Program-made: the position numbers and the translations under genes | Shown: positions 6,312 through 6,470 of the stretch, one piece after another | How positions within the stretch are numbered: the first letter of the stretch is position 1 | Layout of the letters: each line of letters opens with the position of its first letter | DNA from: Rhodospirillaceae bacterium | Lineage (GTDB): Bacteria; Pseudomonadota; Alphaproteobacteria; Micavibrionales; UBA2020 | Assembly (NCBI GenBank): GCA_003524565.1 | Contig: DQGU01000106.1 | Span: 3,877 to 10,346 of the forward strand | Direction: 5' to 3' | DNA length: 6,470 nucleotides | The notes under the pieces: generated by a model | Databases searched by the model: none | Seen by the model: the letters and a program-made list of their open reading frames with translations, nothing else | Told to the model about the DNA's origin: nothing

Positions 6312-6470
6312 TCAAATAGCCGTCATGCGGCAGGCGGGCGGCATTTGCGCATCCTGCACGGGGGCATAAAGGTCATAGAGGCCCCGCGGAAATCTGAAAT
6401 CCCACCATTCCTGCGGCAGGGGCAGCAGCGGCAATTCATGCTTCGCCGCCGCCTGCATCATGCAATCTTC
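6312..6470 (-). CDS. C-terminal 52 residues of an unidentified protein (5' part outside window)
   Basis: An open frame enters from the right edge on the minus strand and ends at a TGA at 6314-6312, directly abutting the TAA of mnmC with no base between. Third codon positions are mostly G or C, as in the other genes of the window, which supports real coding. The fragment contains a hydrophobic proline-leucine stretch (ELPLLPLPQEWWDF), then RGLYDLYAPV and a short tail ending CRMTAI. The EDCMMQAA followed by a LPLPQEWW pattern is faintly reminiscent of the end of some glycosyltransferases, but this is too weak to name a function. I do not recognise the family with confidence. Confidence 0.6.
   Translation of the reverse strand, partial: EDCMMQAAAKHELPLLPLPQEWWDFRFPRGLYDLYAPVQDAQMPPACRMTAI

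Overview
This window is a GC-rich bacterial chromosomal segment with densely packed, ordinary-looking genes whose codons mostly end in G or C. The gene content suggests a proteobacterium, most likely an alphaproteobacterium: a fused MnmC, an AidB-like acyl-CoA dehydrogenase, a membrane desaturase, and a low-molecular-weight phosphatase paired with a ketosamine kinase. The taxonomic call is inference from gene content and style. There is no rRNA or tRNA gene, insertion sequence, CRISPR array or phage gene.

Left block (1-2993): a membrane fatty acid desaturase (N-terminal part only, running off the left edge) and an AidB-like acyl-CoA dehydrogenase lie on the minus strand, 4 nt apart, as an apparent operon. 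A TetR/AcrR-family regulator is divergent from them on the plus strand. The 191-nt region between the dehydrogenase and the regulator carries nested palindromes, a 21-nt-phased direct repeat and a longer-range inverted repeat. This is what one expects where a TetR repressor controls itself and the divergent operon. The likely theme is acyl-chain or membrane-lipid metabolism under TetR control.

Middle block (3002-4335, minus strand): a low-molecular-weight protein-tyrosine-phosphatase-type enzyme is followed by a fructosamine/ribulosamine kinase-family protein, with a 4-nt ATGA overlap. The same gene order is known from other bacteria and has been linked to repair of sugar-damaged (glycated) amines.

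Right block (4428-6470): a full-length bifunctional mnmC (tRNA wobble-uridine modification) reads rightward from a GTG start, divergent from the phosphatase. It ends exactly against the stop codon of a convergent minus-strand gene, of which only the last 52 codons are inside the window.

The two convergent junctions (2994-3001 and 6311/6312) have essentially no spacer and no visible terminator. No stretch over 300 bases lacks a gene. I see no clearly novel system. The features most worth a second look are the structured TetR intergenic region, the phosphatase-kinase pair, and the altered glycine loop of the kinase.
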